A stretch of DNA of 64,000 nucleotides from Leisingera daeponensis DSM 23529 (lineage in GTDB: Bacteria > Pseudomonadota > Alphaproteobacteria > Rhodobacterales > Rhodobacteraceae): assembly GCF_000473145.1 (NCBI RefSeq), contig NZ_KI421500.1, forward strand, positions 310,225 to 374,224, read 5' to 3'. This document shows, piece by piece, positions 1 through 7,818 of this stretch (the stretch's first letter is position 1; each line of letters begins with the position of its first letter). A program made the position numbers and the translations under genes. A model generated the notes under the pieces. It ran no database searches, was not told where the DNA came from, and worked only from the letters and a program-made list of their open reading frames with translations.

Positions 1-48
1 TTGCAAAATCCGCCGTACCCGGCGCTGGGTGAGAAAGCCGCCGTTGTA

Positions 49-81
49 AACAAAAAGCCGGGACGCAGCGCTCCCGGCTTT
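49..81 (-). terminator. Intrinsic terminator of the capsule export operon
   Basis: A perfect 10-bp stem (54-63 with 72-81, loop 64-71) is followed on the minus strand by a T-run (the A-run at 52-56 on plus). It lies 31 bp past the stop of the Wza-like gene. Bases 1-48 show nothing recognisable. Confidence 0.8.
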
Positions 82-111
82 GTGCTGGCCTGCGGTCAGG
101 CTCATGCTGTC

Positions 112-1248
112 TTAGCTGCCGTCCAGCGCGGTCGAAACGCTCGACAGGGATCCCACCGGCGTCACCAGCAGCGAGATGGTCTTGGTCCACTGCGCATACG
201 GCGCTTCGGTGACATAGAGCGTGTCATCGTCGCGGATCACGAAGTCGCGGGCCACAAACAGGCCGTTCGGCTGGGTCAGGTTCAGAACATAGACCATGCG
301 CTGCGCGCCGATCAGATCGTCGCGGCCCAGCACCTGGTTGGCGATTTCCGCTGGCTCGTTGCGCAGCACGAACACCCCAGTCGGGTCCGAGGCCGTGGAG
401 ATCAGGCCGCCAACCTGGGCAATGGCCTCCAGTGCGGACAGATCCTGGCTTTCAAACGGCACCCGCGCCTGGGCGGAGGTTGCGCCAAGGGCGGTGAAGG
501 AACGGGTGTCCTCCTCCACCAGAATGCGGTCGCCGCCGCGCAGGGCGACATCCAGCTGCGGGTTGTCGAACAGGTCCTGGAACCAGATCTTGCCCTTTTC
601 ATGGCCGCGGATCACGGTGACCTGGGCAATCTCCGGCTGGATCGTCACACCGCCGGCCTTGGCCAGCATGGAGGACAGCGTGCGGGTCGGGCGTTCGATC
701 GGATAGACACCTTGCGCGCCGACAGAGCCGGTGAGGCTGACCGTCGCCCCATCGCCCGCCAGGCGGCGCACCTGCACCTGCGGATCCGGGGTCTGGTCTT
801 CCAGCTTCCGGGTGATGGCCTCGCGCAGCTGATCCGGCGTGCTGCCGGAGGCCCGCAGGCGGCCCGCATAGGGCACAAAGATATAGCCGGCGCTGTCGAC
901 CTGCACCTCTTCCAGCACGGTGGCATTGGTGGCCTCGGCGGCCAGCAGCCCGTCATCGACGTTTTCCCAGACCGTCAGTCCCAGCACATCGCCGGGGCGG
1001 ATGGTGTCAGAGGTCAGCGGCCCCGCCGAGGTGAACCCGGAGGAGAACCCCAGGGCAGGCACCACCGCCGTGGCGCGGGCCACCCGGTCGTTGACGGAGA
1101 CGATAAAGGCATCGCCTTCCCGCTGCACGGACCCGGCGAAGATCTGGCGCTTGTTGGGGCCGACTTTGGGCAGGCCGCAGGAGGCGGCCAGCGTCAAGGC
1201 TGCCAGCAAGGCTACCGGACGCGCCCAGCGAAGGGGAACGGATTTCAC
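112..1248 (-). CDS. Polysaccharide export lipoprotein (Wza/KpsD-like)
   Basis: This is an outer-membrane polysaccharide export protein that would form the exit channel for capsule or exopolysaccharide. The N-terminus is a lipoprotein signal: a hydrophobic segment ending LTLAASC, with Cys24 as the likely lipidated residue. A Poly_export domain follows at about residues 80-160 (around TIRPGDVLGLTVWE), then SLBB-like segments (around GGVTIQPEIAQVTVIRG). I chose the GTG at 1248 (378 aa) because GAGGAG stands 8 nt upstream; an upstream in-frame TTG has no such site. It lies 95 bp downstream of the KpsS-like gene on the same strand, so the two probably form one operon that ends at the terminator at 54-81. 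The family is clear; the polymer exported is unknown. Confidence 0.87.
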   Translation of the reverse strand: MKSVPLRWARPVALLAALTLAASCGLPKVGPNKRQIFAGSVQREGDAFIVSVNDRVARATAVVPALGFSSGFTSAGPLTSDTIRPGDVLGLTVWENVDDGLLAAEATNATVLEEVQVDSAGYIFVPYAGRLRASGSTPDQLREAITRKLEDQTPDPQVQVRRLAGDGATVSLTGSVGAQGVYPIERPTRTLSSMLAKAGGVTIQPEIAQVTVIRGHEKGKIWFQDLFDNPQLDVALRGGDRILVEEDTRSFTALGATSAQARVPFESQDLSALEAIAQVGGLISTASDPTGVFVLRNEPAEIANQVLGRDDLIGAQRMVYVLNLTQPNGLFVARDFVIRDDDTLYVTEAPYAQWTKTISLLVTPVGSLSSVSTALDGS

Positions 1249-1343
1249 TGCTCGGTCTCCTCGACCAATTATTGTTTGCCTCAAGTTTTACCGGCAACCT
1301 AACCGGGCAGCAGGGAAAAATCCAGTCTTAGGGTCAATCTGCG

Positions 1344-2648
1344 TCAGGTCACCAGGCGCAACTGTTGCCGCGGTGCCGCTGTGCCCAGGCGCAGCGCGTC
1401 ATAGGGATCTTCCTCCGCCAGCATCATATCCGCCACCTGGCGCAGCAGCTGGCGGCGCCCGTTGCTCGAATAATATCCTCCGGGCACCTGCGAGGTCTCC
1501 AGCAGAAAGCGGCGGTAATCTTTGTAGGCGCGGCTGTCAGGGCGGCTGGCGGCGGCAAAGAATTCCGCCAGCGGCTGCTCCGAGACGAACTCGGGCTTGC
1601 CATAGACCGCGCGGCCGAACACCCGCAGCGGGATGCCGCGCCACAGCACCTGCTGGCCGGCGGTGGAATTGACGGTCACCGCTGTGCGCGCCTCGTTCAG
1701 CAGCTGCGCCAGCTTGCCGCCGCGCACGTAATGCACCCGGCCGGCGATGCCGTGCTCCCGCGCAAGCCGCCGCAGGGTGCGGCGCACCTGGGCGCGGCCA
1801 TCCTCCAGCGGGTGCGCCTTGATCACCAGGTGGTGGTGGCGCGGGGCGCCTGCGGCGAAGCCGCCGATCACCTCCGCCAGGAATTCGCCCATGCTGCTGA
1901 ACGGGGAATGCATCTGGAACGAGCTGTCATGCTCCAGCTGCAGCAGCGCAAGGTGATAGGGAAAGCCGCCGCCGCGGATGCGCTGCTCCGCCAGCCGCCG
2001 TTCCAGCGCCTGCACGGGCATCAGCAGCAAGCGCTTGAGGTAAAGCTGGAATTCCTTGGTCACAGGCAGCGCCCGGTGCGGGCGGAAATGGCGGTACTTG
2101 CGGTTCAGGAACATGACGAACCAGTGGTACAACGCGCCATAAAAAACATGCTGGCGCATGTCGCCCCAATGCGCTGGCGGCAGCGGCGTCTCCATGTCCG
2201 ACAGCGCCAGCGCCTCCTGCATCTGGGGCACGGTCATGTCCATCAGCCGCGAATGCCCATTGGCGCCGCCGCGCTCATAGGTCACCCAGTAGGGACGCAA
2301 ATAGCCTTCCTCAAACACATGCACGGTCAGCCCGCGCTGCCGGGCTGCAGCCACTGCGGCGGCGTGAACGGGACGGGTGTCGCCATAAAGCACAACGTCG
2401 GTGACGCCGCGGCTGTCGAGCAGCCCGGCCAGCACCTCGGGCCACTCCCGTTGCGGGCCGGTGAACGGGATATAGCTCTCTCTGCCGCGCCAGAAGGCTT
2501 GATCGCCCGCATTGAACCCCACCCGCGCCACCTCGCAGCCCGCCGCCTGCAGCATTTTTCCGAGCGCTGCAAAGAACGGCCCGTGCGGGCCTTGCAGGAA
2601 CAGAAAGCTCCGGTTTGGTGCAGGGTGCTGCGGCATCACAGGGGGCAT
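1344..2648 (-). CDS. Capsule polysaccharide export/biosynthesis protein (KpsS/LipB-like)
   Basis: A 434-aa protein of the capsule polysaccharide KpsS/LipB family, cytoplasmic enzymes acting with ABC-type capsule export (in model group 2 capsules, KpsS adds the Kdo linker to the lipid). The N-terminal FLFLQGPHGPFF and the central FEEGYLRPYW are typical of the family, and the C-terminal half carries VNSTAGQQVLWRGIP, a glycosyltransferase-like GT-B signature. The ATG at 2648 was chosen over a longer frame that would run into the ribE leader; ATG at 2636 is an alternative. No strong ribosome site is visible. It is followed by the Wza-like gene, consistent with a capsule locus continuing beyond the left edge. 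Confidence 0.82.
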   Translation of the reverse strand: MPPVMPQHPAPNRSFLFLQGPHGPFFAALGKMLQAAGCEVARVGFNAGDQAFWRGRESYIPFTGPQREWPEVLAGLLDSRGVTDVVLYGDTRPVHAAAVAAARQRGLTVHVFEEGYLRPYWVTYERGGANGHSRLMDMTVPQMQEALALSDMETPLPPAHWGDMRQHVFYGALYHWFVMFLNRKYRHFRPHRALPVTKEFQLYLKRLLLMPVQALERRLAEQRIRGGGFPYHLALLQLEHDSSFQMHSPFSSMGEFLAEVIGGFAAGAPRHHHLVIKAHPLEDGRAQVRRTLRRLAREHGIAGRVHYVRGGKLAQLLNEARTAVTVNSTAGQQVLWRGIPLRVFGRAVYGKPEFVSEQPLAEFFAAASRPDSRAYKDYRRFLLETSQVPGGYYSSNGRRQLLRQVADMMLAEEDPYDALRLGTAAPRQQLRLVT

Positions 2649-2800
2649 AACTCGAAAGACAAAGGCAAGGATCGGATAATATTTGAGTGCGGCGAAACTA
2701 AGGCTTCCGCGGGGGGGATGGCAAGCCGGGGCTTGTGAAGACCGCACGGCTTGGCTACCTCTGCCGCAGGATAGACATTGCACCGGCGGGGAGCGCACCC

Positions 2801-3388
2801 ATGTTCACAGGCATCATCACTGACGTTGGCACCATCGCCGAACTGGAGCAGCAGGGCGACCTGCGGGCGCGGATCCGCACCGGCTACGACACCGCCACCA
2901 TCGACATCGGCGCCTCGATCGCCTCCGATGGCGTTTGCCTGACGGTGGTGGCGCTGGGCGACGACTGGTACGACGTGCAGGTCTCGGCGGAGACCGTCTC
3001 CAAGACCAACCTCGGCTCCTGGACCGTGGGCAAGCGGGTGAACCTGGAGCGCGCGCTGAAAGTGGGCGACGAACTGGGCGGCCATATCGTGTCCGGCCAT
3101 GTGGACGGCGTCGCCGGTGTGGTGGCCATGACGGACGAGGGCGACAGCACCCGCGTCACCCTGCGCGCGCCTGAGGCGCTGGCCCGCTTCATCGCCCCCA
3201 AGGGCTCGGTGGCGCTCAACGGCACCTCGCTGACGGTGAATGACGTGGATGGCTGCGATTTCGGCATCAACTTTATCCCGCACACCAAGGAGGTCACAAC
3301 CTGGGGTGATGTGAAGCTGGGGGACCAGATCAACCTGGAAATCGACACCCTGGCCCGCTACGTCGCCCGGCTGCACGACGCCGGATAA
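2801..3388 (+). CDS. ribE: Riboflavin synthase, alpha chain
   Basis: Dismutates two 6,7-dimethyl-8-ribityllumazine molecules to riboflavin plus a pyrimidinedione, the last step of the pathway. The protein is 195 aa, normal for the family, and starts with the hallmark MFTGIIT. It has two lumazine-binding repeats; GGHIVSGHVDGV and GTSLTVND mark conserved parts. ATG at 2801 is preceded by GGGGAG. It is in the same orientation as ribB and ribH but separated from them by a convergent hydroxyproline-enzyme gene. I see no FMN riboswitch in the 150 bp upstream. Confidence 0.96.
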   Translation: MFTGIITDVGTIAELEQQGDLRARIRTGYDTATIDIGASIASDGVCLTVVALGDDWYDVQVSAETVSKTNLGSWTVGKRVNLERALKVGDELGGHIVSGHVDGVAGVVAMTDEGDSTRVTLRAPEALARFIAPKGSVALNGTSLTVNDVDGCDFGINFIPHTKEVTTWGDVKLGDQINLEIDTLARYVARLHDAG

Positions 3389-3397
3389 GGGCCACGG

Positions 3398-3470
3398 TCT
3401 TTCATCTTTCCCGAAATACTCCCGGGTGAGGCCGCCAGGCCGAGGGGCAGCGCCCCTCAGGCGCCGGAAA
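3398..3470. repeat. Possible Rhodobacteraceae extragenic repeat
   Basis: Just after the ribE stop, TTTCCCGAAATACTCCCGGG runs into a short GC-rich palindromic block with GAGGGGCAGCGCCCCTC. From memory, closely similar strings recur between genes in many Rhodobacteraceae genomes, often behind stop codons. Only one copy is visible here, so the repeat status rests on recall, not on this sequence. Confidence 0.35.
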
Positions 3471-3552
3471 GCAAAGCGCTCCCGCCCCTTTGGCCTGCAT
3501 CCCGGATGCCGTCAAAAGCGTTGGGCCGCGCGCGCCACCAAGGCGGCGCGCC

Positions 3553-4605
3553 TCACCACATGTCGCCGACGGTGTAGCCCGCCGGAAACGGATCGCTGGG
3601 GTCCAGCGTGTACTGGCTCAGCCCGTAGATCCAGCCTTGCCCCGACAGCGTTGGCACAATCGCTTTGTAGGGCCCAACCTGGGTTTCCTCCACGATCCGC
3701 CCGGTGAAGGTGGTGCCCAGCGGCCCGGCGTTCACATAGTCCCGGCCTAGCCCCAACAGCCCGCGCGCGTGCAGTACCGCCATCTTGGCGCAGGTGCCGG
3801 TGCCGCAGGGCGAGCGGTCGAGGATGCCGCTGGCGTCCTGCGGACGGTTTGGATCGAACGGGCCGGTCGAAAGGGTGACCGCTCCGCGCCCATGGGTTCC
3901 TTCCGCCACCGGCGCACCCCAGAGGTTGGTGATGGTCGGGCCGGTAATTCCGGGATTGTCCGGATGCACCACCGGGAGCTGCTCGGCGGCGGCGTGGCGG
4001 ATCGCCTCTGACACGCGAACGATCTCCGCACCGTTGTCCGCGTCCAGCGCAACGCCCAGCCGCCCGGCTTCGGCCAGCACAAAGAACATGCCGCCCCAGG
4101 CCACATCCACGGTGACGGTGCCCAGCCCCGCCACTTCCACATTCGCATCCAGATGCACGGCAAACGCCGGCACGTTCCGGAACTCTACCCGTGTCACCTT
4201 GCCATCGCGGCACGCGGCCCGCACCCGGATCAGCCCGGCCGGCGCCTCCAGGGTCAGCTCCGTCACCGGCTCCGTCATCGGCACGATTCCGGTCTCCAGC
4301 AGCACCGTCACCACGCAGATGGTGTTGGAGCCGGACATCGGCGGGTATTCGGTCTGCTCGAAAATGATGAAGCCCGCATCGGCCTCCGGGTGGCAGGGCG
4401 GCACGATGGCATTGCCGCACAGGCCGGGGTTGCCGCGCGGCTCGCGCAGCATCGAGAGGCGGATCTCGTCATGGTTGGCGGCCATGTCCTGCATCTTCTC
4501 AAACACCGAATTGCCCCGCAGCAGCGGCATGCCGCCGGTGATCACCCGGCCCGGCTCGCCCTCGGCATGAGCTTCGACGGCCTGCAATATGCGGGATGCG
4601 CGCAT
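3553..4605 (-). CDS. Proline racemase family: hydroxyproline 2-epimerase or trans-3-hydroxyproline dehydratase
   Basis: A 350-aa member of the proline racemase superfamily, cytoplasmic PLP-independent enzymes that abstract the alpha proton of proline derivatives. The second catalytic block, DRSPCGTGTCA, keeps its Cys. At the first catalytic position, PPMSGSNT has Ser where proline racemase and classical 4-hydroxyproline epimerase have Cys. This Ser/Cys pair marks a subgroup with epimerase and/or dehydratase activity, so substrate and reaction are open. ATG at 4605 follows GGGAGG. It is divergent from ribB, with two GGATCC palindromes in between that may be an operator. No other hydroxyproline catabolic gene is adjacent. 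Confidence 0.82.
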   Translation of the reverse strand: MRASRILQAVEAHAEGEPGRVITGGMPLLRGNSVFEKMQDMAANHDEIRLSMLREPRGNPGLCGNAIVPPCHPEADAGFIIFEQTEYPPMSGSNTICVVTVLLETGIVPMTEPVTELTLEAPAGLIRVRAACRDGKVTRVEFRNVPAFAVHLDANVEVAGLGTVTVDVAWGGMFFVLAEAGRLGVALDADNGAEIVRVSEAIRHAAAEQLPVVHPDNPGITGPTITNLWGAPVAEGTHGRGAVTLSTGPFDPNRPQDASGILDRSPCGTGTCAKMAVLHARGLLGLGRDYVNAGPLGTTFTGRIVEETQVGPYKAIVPTLSGQGWIYGLSQYTLDPSDPFPAGYTVGDMW

Positions 4606-4633
4606 GTCCGGTCCTCCCATCCATCTGGCCTGG

Positions 4634-4654
4634 CGGATCCGGAATTGGATCCAA
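4634..4654. promoter_or_regulatory. Candidate operator: two adjacent GGATCC palindromes
   Basis: CGGATCCG (4634-4641) and TTGGATCCAA (4645-4654) are perfect palindromes whose centres are 12 bp apart, about 30-50 bp upstream of the hydroxyproline-enzyme start. Catabolic genes of this type are often controlled by GntR-family repressors that bind short palindromes. No regulator gene is visible nearby. Confidence 0.3.
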
Positions 4655-4800
4655 AGCCAGTTGTGCACGGCTGCACAGGCCGCGTCCAGACCCCCTGGTG
4701 CCGTTTGCGGGACTGGCATTTGCCGCCGGCCTGGGCTATCTGGCTGGGAAAGAACCCGCAGTGCCAGGCGTGCTGCCCATGCACATCGAAAGGCTGCCAT

Positions 4801-5928
4801 ATGAGCTTTGAAAAACCGGGGCCGGTTGAGGCGCAACTGCGCGATGCGATCAGCCCGATTGAAGAGATCATTGAAGAGGCCCGCCAGGGCCGCATGTTCA
4901 TCCTGGTTGACCATGAGGACCGCGAGAACGAAGGCGACCTGGTGATCCCGGCGCAGCACGCCGATGCCGCCGCGATCAATTTCATGGCCACCCATGGCCG
5001 CGGCCTGATCTGCCTGACCCTGCCGGCTGAGCGGATCGAGGAGCTGGGCCTGCCGATGATGGCGCTGCACAACTCCTCCCGCCATGAGACCGCCTTCACC
5101 GTCTCCATCGAGGCGCGCGAGGGGGTCTCCACCGGCATCTCCGCCGCTGACCGGGCGCTGACCGTGGCCACCGCCATCGACCCGCAGAAAACCTCCGCCG
5201 ATATTGCAACGCCGGGCCATGTGTTTCCGCTGCGCGCGCGCCGGGGCGGGGTGCTGGTCCGTGCGGGCCATACTGAGGCCGGCTGCGACGTGGCGCGGCT
5301 GGCGGGCCATTACCCGGCGTCGGTGATCTGCGAGATCATGAGGGAAGACGGCACCATGGCACGCCTCCCGGATCTGGTCGAATACGCCGGGAAACACGGG
5401 CTGAAGATCGGCACCATTTCCGACCTGATCACCTACCGCGCGCGCAATGACAACCTGGTGGTGGAAACCTCGCGCGAGACCGTGACCTCGGAATTCGGCG
5501 GCGAGTGGGAAATGCGGCTGTTCACCGACCAGACCCACGGCATCGAGCATGTGGTGATGATCAAGGGGGACATCACCACGCCGGAGCCGGTGCTGGTGCG
5601 CACCCATGCGCTGCATGAGGCGACGGACATCCTGGGTCTCGGCCCCAAGTCGGCCCGCCAGCTGCCCCGCGCGATGGAGATCATCGCCGAAGAGGGCCGC
5701 GGCGTTGTGACCCTGTTCCGCCAGCCGCGCAACGCGCTCTATGCCAACGAGGACGAAGGCCCGCGCACGGTGACCATCAAGCAGACCGGCATCGGCGCCC
5801 AGATCCTGTCGGGCCTGGGCCTGCACGAGCTGGTCCTGCTGACCGACTCGCCCTCCACCAAATACGTCGGGCTGGACGCCTATGGCCTGTCCATCACCGG
5901 CAGCCGCCCCATTCTGAAGGACGCTTGA
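4801..5928 (+). CDS. ribB: 3,4-dihydroxy-2-butanone-4-phosphate synthase with degenerate GTP cyclohydrolase II domain (RibBX type)
   Basis: Makes the four-carbon unit of riboflavin from ribulose 5-phosphate. Residues 1 to about 210 are a complete DHBP synthase domain, with DHEDRENEGD at 37-46 and GGVLVRAGHTEAGCD further on. The remaining part aligns by position with GTP cyclohydrolase II but lacks its zinc-binding Cys cluster; the equivalent stretch reads TDILGLGPKSARQLPRA. The second domain is therefore probably not a cyclohydrolase, as in the RibBX variants of Proteobacteria. A real RibA must be encoded elsewhere. The 375-aa protein starts at ATG 4801 and ends 1 bp before ribH. Confidence 0.93.
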   Translation: MSFEKPGPVEAQLRDAISPIEEIIEEARQGRMFILVDHEDRENEGDLVIPAQHADAAAINFMATHGRGLICLTLPAERIEELGLPMMALHNSSRHETAFTVSIEAREGVSTGISAADRALTVATAIDPQKTSADIATPGHVFPLRARRGGVLVRAGHTEAGCDVARLAGHYPASVICEIMREDGTMARLPDLVEYAGKHGLKIGTISDLITYRARNDNLVVETSRETVTSEFGGEWEMRLFTDQTHGIEHVVMIKGDITTPEPVLVRTHALHEATDILGLGPKSARQLPRAMEIIAEEGRGVVTLFRQPRNALYANEDEGPRTVTIKQTGIGAQILSGLGLHELVLLTDSPSTKYVGLDAYGLSITGSRPILKDA

Positions 5929-5929
5929 T

Positions 5930-6481
5930 ATGGCCGGACATGAAACACATTACACCCTGCCGCGCGCAGAGTTCGACAAGCCCGTGAAGCTGCTGATCGT
6001 TGTCGCGCCCTACTACAAGGATATCGCCGACAATCTGGTCGCCGGCGCCGCAGCTGAGATCGAAGCCGCAGGCGGCACGTTTGAAATCGTCGAAGTGCCC
6101 GGCGCGCTGGAAGTGCCGACCGCAATTGCCATTGCCGACCGCAGCTCGAACTTCGATGGCTATGTGGCGCTGGGCTGCGTGATCCGCGGCGAAACCACCC
6201 ACTATGACACGGTCTGCAACGACAGCTCCCGCGCGATCCAGCTGATGGGCCTGCAGGGCCTGTGCATCGGGAACGGCATCCTGACCGTGGAAAACCGCAA
6301 ACAGGCCGAAGTGCGCGCCGATACCGCCGACCAGAACAAAGGCGGCGGCGCGGCGGCTGCGGCCTTGCATCTGATCGCACTCACGCGTAAGTGGGGCGCC
6401 CAGACCAAAGGCATTGGCTTCAAGGCACCCGCAGGGGCCTACCAGGTTGCCGGTACAGACAACGGATCCACCAGCGCATGA
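5930..6481 (+). CDS. ribH: 6,7-dimethyl-8-ribityllumazine synthase
   Basis: Condenses the RibB product with the pyrimidine intermediate to give lumazine, in the cytoplasm, usually as a 60-mer or smaller shell. ALGCVIRGETTHYD contains the catalytic His, and EVPGALEVPTA is the other substrate loop. The 183-aa length includes a C-terminal tail of about 20 residues (ending NGSTSA) longer than compact homologues. It starts 1 bp after ribB, and its TGA overlaps the nusB ATG (ATGA), so ribB-ribH-nusB is a coupled operon. Confidence 0.95.
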   Translation: MAGHETHYTLPRAEFDKPVKLLIVVAPYYKDIADNLVAGAAAEIEAAGGTFEIVEVPGALEVPTAIAIADRSSNFDGYVALGCVIRGETTHYDTVCNDSSRAIQLMGLQGLCIGNGILTVENRKQAEVRADTADQNKGGGAAAAALHLIALTRKWGAQTKGIGFKAPAGAYQVAGTDNGSTSA

Positions 6482-6960
6482 GCACCCAGGACAGCCGCCC
6501 CAAGGGCAATGGCAAGAATCAGATGAGATCAGCAGCGCGGCTTTACGCGCTGCAGGCGCTGTTCCAGATGGAACAGAGCGGCCAGACCTTTGACCAGGTC
6601 ATCGTCGAGTTCGAGGACCACCGGTTTGGCGCTGTCTATGAAGGTGACGAAATGGCGGAAGGCGATACCAAGGTCTTCCGCAAGCTGGTGCGCGAGGCGG
6701 TGAACTATCAGGCGCGCATCGACCAGATGACCGACCGCGCCCTGGTGGCGAAATGGCCGATTGCCCGCATCGACCCGACGCTGCGGGCGCTGTTCCGCGC
6801 GGCGGGGGCTGAGCTGACCCAGTCCGACACCCCGCCCAAAGTGGTGATCAACGAATTTGTTGACATTGCCCGCGCCTTCTTCCCAGAAGGCAAGGAGCCG
6901 AAGTTCGTCAATGCCGTCCTGGACCACATGGCGCGGGAGGCCAGGCCGGACGCGTTCTAA
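6478..6960 (+). CDS. nusB: Transcription antitermination factor NusB
   Basis: RNA-binding factor that with NusE (S10) loads on boxA of rRNA leaders and prevents premature termination. The 160-aa protein has the all-helical NusB pattern: RSAARLYALQALFQME near the N-terminus and VVINEFVDIARAF then KFVNAVLDHMAR at the C-terminus. The ATG overlaps the ribH stop. A ribH-nusB pairing is common in Proteobacteria. A strong terminator follows at 6988-7017. Confidence 0.95.
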   Translation: MSTQDSRPKGNGKNQMRSAARLYALQALFQMEQSGQTFDQVIVEFEDHRFGAVYEGDEMAEGDTKVFRKLVREAVNYQARIDQMTDRALVAKWPIARIDPTLRALFRAAGAELTQSDTPPKVVINEFVDIARAFFPEGKEPKFVNAVLDHMAREARPDAF

Positions 6961-6987
6961 GACCGGCCGGCACTGGATTATGAGGAT

Positions 6988-7017
6988 AAAAAGGCGCGCC
7001 GCAGGGCGCGCTTTTTT
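6988..7017 (+). terminator. Terminator of the ribB-ribH-nusB operon
   Basis: A 7-bp GC stem (6994-7000 with 7005-7011, loop GCAG) followed by six T, 28 bp after the nusB stop. Confidence 0.88.
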
Positions 7018-7132
7018 GCTTCAGCAGCTGGTGCTGCGCAAAGAGTGCGACAAATTCCGCTCATTCTGCCCGGAACCGCTGGACGGCGCTGCAAAGGCTG
7101 ATAACCTCTTCAGGCTTATCTGGAGGACTCAG

Positions 7133-7462
7133 ATGCCTGAACTGGTGAAAATGTATATCCGCAATGTTGTGATTGGCTTCGCAATTGCCGCCGCCTTTGT
7201 CGCGGTGCTGCTGTGGTTCAACGTGATGAACCTCTGGTCGCTGGTCACAGCCTCGGATGCAGGGCTGCTGGCGGTGTTCCTGCTCTGGTTCATGCATGGC
7301 ATCGTCTTTGCCGGGGTGCAGTTCGCCTGGGCCGTGATGGCGATGGCTGAGAAAGACGGCGGCCCCCGCCGCGGCACGCCGGTGGTGAATGCGTTTCAGC
7401 CGGTGAAAGTGCCCGCCGAACAGCCGTCCCAGGCACAGCGCCAGCTGCGCGCCCGCCGCTGA
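7133..7462 (+). CDS. Small two-helix inner-membrane protein, function unknown
   Basis: A 109-aa protein with two hydrophobic segments: about residues 9-36 (NVVIGFAIAAAFVAVLLWF) and 46-70 (LLAVFLLWFMHGIVFAGVQF). A polar tail rich in Arg, Gln and Pro ends in RARR, so both ends are probably cytoplasmic. TGGAGGACTC lies 7-8 nt before ATG 7133. It is a single gene between two terminators. I recognise no family with certainty; similar short proteins occur in roseobacters. Confidence 0.7.
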   Translation: MPELVKMYIRNVVIGFAIAAAFVAVLLWFNVMNLWSLVTASDAGLLAVFLLWFMHGIVFAGVQFAWAVMAMAEKDGGPRRGTPVVNAFQPVKVPAEQPSQAQRQLRARR

Positions 7463-7485
7463 TCCGCAGAATAACGGACATCCGG

Positions 7486-7521
7486 ACCGCGCTTTCCTGA
7501 CGGAGGGCGCGGTTTTCTTTT
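7486..7521 (+). terminator. Terminator after the small membrane protein
   Basis: ACCGCGC (7486-7492) pairs with GCGCGGT (7507-7513), followed by a T-rich run (TTTTCTTTT), 24 bp after the stop codon. Confidence 0.75.
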
Positions 7522-7569
7522 GCGGAGGGGGGAGAAGCGGCGGGACCACCAGTCAACCGTGCGGCTTTG

Positions 7570-7646
7570 ATTCCCGAGGACCTGTATATACAGGTGGGCG
7601 CCAGGTAAACGGACCAGGATCCGCACAGAGCCAGCTCCCTCGGAAT
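7570..7646 (+). ncRNA. Candidate structured RNA (unverified)
   Basis: ATT-C-CCGAGG (7570-7579) can pair with CCTCGGAAT (7638-7646) with one bulged C. The pair encloses a perfect hairpin at 7580-7595 (ACCTGTATATACAGGT) and a second hairpin CGGA/TCCG (7610-7613 with 7620-7623). The whole is a 77-nt multibranch fold. No known family was recognised, and chance folding in GC-rich DNA is possible. Confidence 0.2.
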
Positions 7647-7788
7647 TGCTTAAGGCCACCGGAATGCTGCCTGTCACGAGAAGGGCAGAACCCGCCAAGG
7701 ACTTAACTAAGCTGCCCGGCCTCTTGTTACAAGGGGAACGCAGAACCGGCGTTCATCATTTCCCGGCAAAACCGCGGGATTGCAATTT

Positions 7789-7803
7789 GTTCACCAATTG
7801 TTC
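7789..7803 (+). promoter_or_regulatory. LexA (SOS) box of mmcB
   Basis: GTTC-ACCAATT-GTTC matches the alphaproteobacterial LexA operator GTTC-N7-GTTC exactly. It ends 12 bp before the first ATG of mmcB, so LexA bound here should block transcription until DNA damage. Confidence 0.87.
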
Positions 7804-7818
7804 ACATTCACGCCCATG

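Larger units (their letters stand above)
7463..7815. other. Gene-free stretch upstream of mmcB
   Basis: This 350-bp gap holds the terminator at 7486-7521, a 16-bp perfect palindrome at 7580-7595 inside a possible multibranched RNA fold (7570-7646), and the SOS box at 7789-7803. I see no convincing protein gene on either strand. Confidence 0.6.

Noticed and set aside
2649..2800. FMN riboswitch before ribE or ribB
   Set aside because: None of the conserved RFN blocks was found in 2649-2800 or 4606-4800.
3553..5826. Giant fused minus-strand frame over the hydroxyproline enzyme and ribB
   Set aside because: Only the part from 4605 downward matches a protein family and has a ribosome site; the rest is the shadow of ribB.
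7396..7698. 100-codon minus-strand frame upstream of mmcB
   Set aside because: No ribosome site, no domain, and it crosses a terminator and a likely RNA fold.
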